A stretch of DNA of 64,000 nt from Mesorhizobium sp. (GTDB lineage: Bacteria > Pseudomonadota > Alphaproteobacteria > Rhizobiales > Rhizobiaceae): positions 20,885-84,884 of the forward strand of contig SAQE01000023.1 in assembly GCA_004020545.1 (NCBI GenBank), given 5' to 3'. Shown piece after piece: positions 62,718 to 64,000 of this stretch (positions are counted from its first letter, which is position 1; the number at the start of each line of letters is the position of its first letter). The notes beneath the pieces are model-generated. The model had not been told where the DNA came from. It saw only the letters and a program-made list of their open reading frames with translations, and did no database searches. The translations under genes were made by a program, and so were the position numbers.

Positions 62718-64000
62718 CTATTCCTTCGCCACCCCAGCAGCCTTGATGTTCAGCAGGCCGTAGCCGAAGTCATTGTCCCGCCCCTTCGGGCCGAGATCCT
62801 TGGCCGTGGCTGCCAGCGCCTTCTCTATGTCGTCGGCCGAACGATCGGGCGCGGCATGGATCAGGTTGGCGATGGCGCCGCTGACGATCGCGGCGGCGAA
62901 GGAGGTGCCGGTGACGACGTCGGAGCCGGCGCCGCTCGGCGCCACCATTTCGACGCCGGGCGCCGAGATGAAGACGTAGGCGCCGCGATTGGCCTGCGGC
63001 ATCAGCCCGTCCTTGGCGTCGGTGGCCGTCACCGCGATGACGCCGCCGAAGGCCGCAGGATAGCCATAGGGCGCCTTCGGGCCGTTGTTGCCGGCGGCGG
63101 CGACCAGCACCATGCCGAGCGCGCGCGCATTGCGGCAGGCGGTGCCGAGAAGGTCGTTCTTCGGGCCGACGAAGCTCATATTGATGATGCGGACATCCTG
63201 TTCCGCCGCCCAGTCGAGGGCGGAGAGGATGACGTCCATGGTCGACTTGCCGCCCTCGAAGGCGCGCGCGTGGTAGATCCTGGCGCCGGGCGCCATGCCT
63301 TCCAGCGCGCCGACCCCGGCGATCAGCCCATCGACCGAGGTGCCGTGGTCGCGTTTTTCGATCGGCACGTTCGGCATGGCATCGTACTGGGCGGCGATGA
63401 CGCCGGCGAGCGCCGGGTTGGTGTCGTCGATGCCGGTGTCGATGACGGCGACGCGCACATTCTCGCCGCTCGCCTGTTTCGAATCGAGCGCTATGCGGTC
63501 GAAGGCATAGTTCACGATGCCTGCCGCCTGCTGCAGCGAATAGATGTGGTTGGGTTCGCGCCGCTGCGTGCGGCCGTCGGCGGCAAGCTGCGCCAGCACC
63601 ACGCCGACCGGGCGCCCATCGGGAATGCCAAAGCGCACCAGCGTCGAGCCGAGCAGCCGCGACTGGCGCTGCGAGCGCACCTGGAGGCCGAAGGCGGTGG
63701 CGATCTGCTGCACCGCGCCGGCATCGCCGGTCACCGTCACCAGCACCTCGTCCGGCACGAACTCCCCGCTGACTGCGCGCGGCGGCGCGGCGAGATTGAG
63801 GCCCGTGGGCGGGGTGACGGGCCCGCTCGGTGGGGGCGCGGGTGGCGGCGTGTTTGTCAGGCCGGCTGACGGCGACGCTCCGTTCGAAGGGGTTACCGGT
63901 GCCGCATTTGCCGGCGGGTTCGGAAACAGGTCGACGATCAGCGCCGGCAGGAACACGGCGGCGGTGCCTGTGCCTGACTTGTCGCCGCCGTGTTCCTGCC
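62718..64000 (-). CDS. S8 family serine protease (partial at window edge)
   Basis: A subtilase, at least 427 codons, open to the right edge; a GTG at 63956 is possible but has no ribosome site, so the start probably lies outside. Numbered from that GTG: Asp173 (VAVIDTGID), His204 (KRDHGTSVDG), Asn290 (VAAAGNNG) and Ser352 (GTSFAAAIVSG). A Pro-rich linker (residues about 20-60) precedes an inhibitor-like domain VPDEVLVTVTGDAGAVQQIA. It ends DFGYGLLNIKAAGVAKE. Probably exported. A truncated homologous copy lies at 60854-61160. Confidence 0.9.
   Translation of the reverse strand, partial: QEHGGDKSGTGTAAVFLPALIVDLFPNPPANAAPVTPSNGASPSAGLTNTPPPAPPPSGPVTPPTGLNLAAPPRAVSGEFVPDEVLVTVTGDAGAVQQIATAFGLQVRSQRQSRLLGSTLVRFGIPDGRPVGVVLAQLAADGRTQRREPNHIYSLQQAAGIVNYAFDRIALDSKQASGENVRVAVIDTGIDDTNPALAGVIAAQYDAMPNVPIEKRDHGTSVDGLIAGVGALEGMAPGARIYHARAFEGGKSTMDVILSALDWAAEQDVRIINMSFVGPKNDLLGTACRNARALGMVLVAAAGNNGPKAPYGYPAAFGGVIAVTATDAKDGLMPQANRGAYVFISAPGVEMVAPSGAGSDVVTGTSFAAAIVSGAIANLIHAAPDRSADDIEKALAATAKDLGPKGRDNDFGYGLLNIKAAGVAKE
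63946..64000. repeat. 18-bp perfect inverted repeat at the window edge
   Basis: GGCAGGAACACGGCGGCG (63946-63963) and its exact complement (63983-64000) flank a 19-bp centre, all inside the open frame of the protease. The arm may continue beyond the window. Confidence 0.8.

Overview
The window looks like a chromosomal segment of a Mesorhizobium-type alphaproteobacterium (Hyphomicrobiales). Evidence: high-GC, rhizobial codon use; ABC sugar transporters and catabolic operons typical of soil rhizobia; a tandem pair of tiny secreted DUF680-like proteins, a family I know essentially from Mesorhizobium; and several copies of a roughly 156-bp intergenic element with 45-bp inverted ends typical of mesorhizobial genomes. 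I see no rRNA, tRNA, CRISPR array, transposase, phage or symbiosis (nod/nif) gene.

Layout. 1-5.6 kb: purine/ureide catabolism (xdhB partial, xdhA, uraH leftward; puuE-uraD fusion, ureidoglycine aminohydrolase, allA and a deaminase rightward). 5.7-16.8 kb: amino-sugar (GlcNAc/MurNAc) locus, with leftward murQ, binding protein, two permeases, a Gfo/Idh dehydrogenase and an ATPase facing rightward nagK, a GntR regulator, a nagB-II type deaminase and nagA. The two promoters carry matching tandem operators. 16.8-20.2 kb: malonyl-CoA synthetase, FadR-type GntR regulator, rpe. 20.3-26.0 kb: two large secreted proteins (propeller-like protein, then a DUF11/Cys-rich repeat protein). 26.4-35.4 kb: hydrolase plus a gamma-butyrobetaine/carnitine operon (acyl-CoA hydratase, NDP-forming CoA ligase, acyl-CoA dehydrogenase, carnitine dehydrogenase, HD protein, BKACE cleavage enzyme) with a divergent AraC/GlxA regulator. 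35.4-40.1 kb: HAD phosphatase, small protein, xylA, NTF2-like protein, xylB. 40.1-49.5 kb: housekeeping mix (TPR protein, LysE exporter, L,D-transpeptidase, PPi-type phosphofructokinase plus MBL hydrolase, DegP protease, molybdopterin oxidoreductase plus flavin reductase, two DUF680 peptides). 49.5-57.5 kb: alpha-glucoside operon aglEFGAK with divergent aglR. 57.6-64.0 kb: accessory-looking block (two SDRs, LysR, a truncated S8 protease copy, AraC, SnoaL-like protein) ending in the intact S8 protease.

How it works together: most of the window is scavenging metabolism. Purines become glyoxylate, urea and ammonia. Cell-wall and chitin amino sugars become fructose-6-phosphate. Gamma-butyrobetaine and carnitine become glycine-betaine-level products. 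Xylose and alpha-glucosides feed central carbon metabolism, with rpe and the PPi-type phosphofructokinase nearby. Local regulators usually sit beside their targets. Sequence-visible operators occur in the nag/mur, xyl and agl systems.

The points most worth following up are: the HD-domain protein of unknown role inside the carnitine operon; the overlapping 16-codon duplicate of the GntR start; the paired TGGTATT tandem operators; the TTTCG-N5-CGAAA sites shared by xylA and xylB; the two-gene secreted Cys-rich repeat system; and the diverged 3' copy of the S8 protease gene bracketing an AraC/SnoaL cassette. All functions are assigned by reading motifs; no database search was run.
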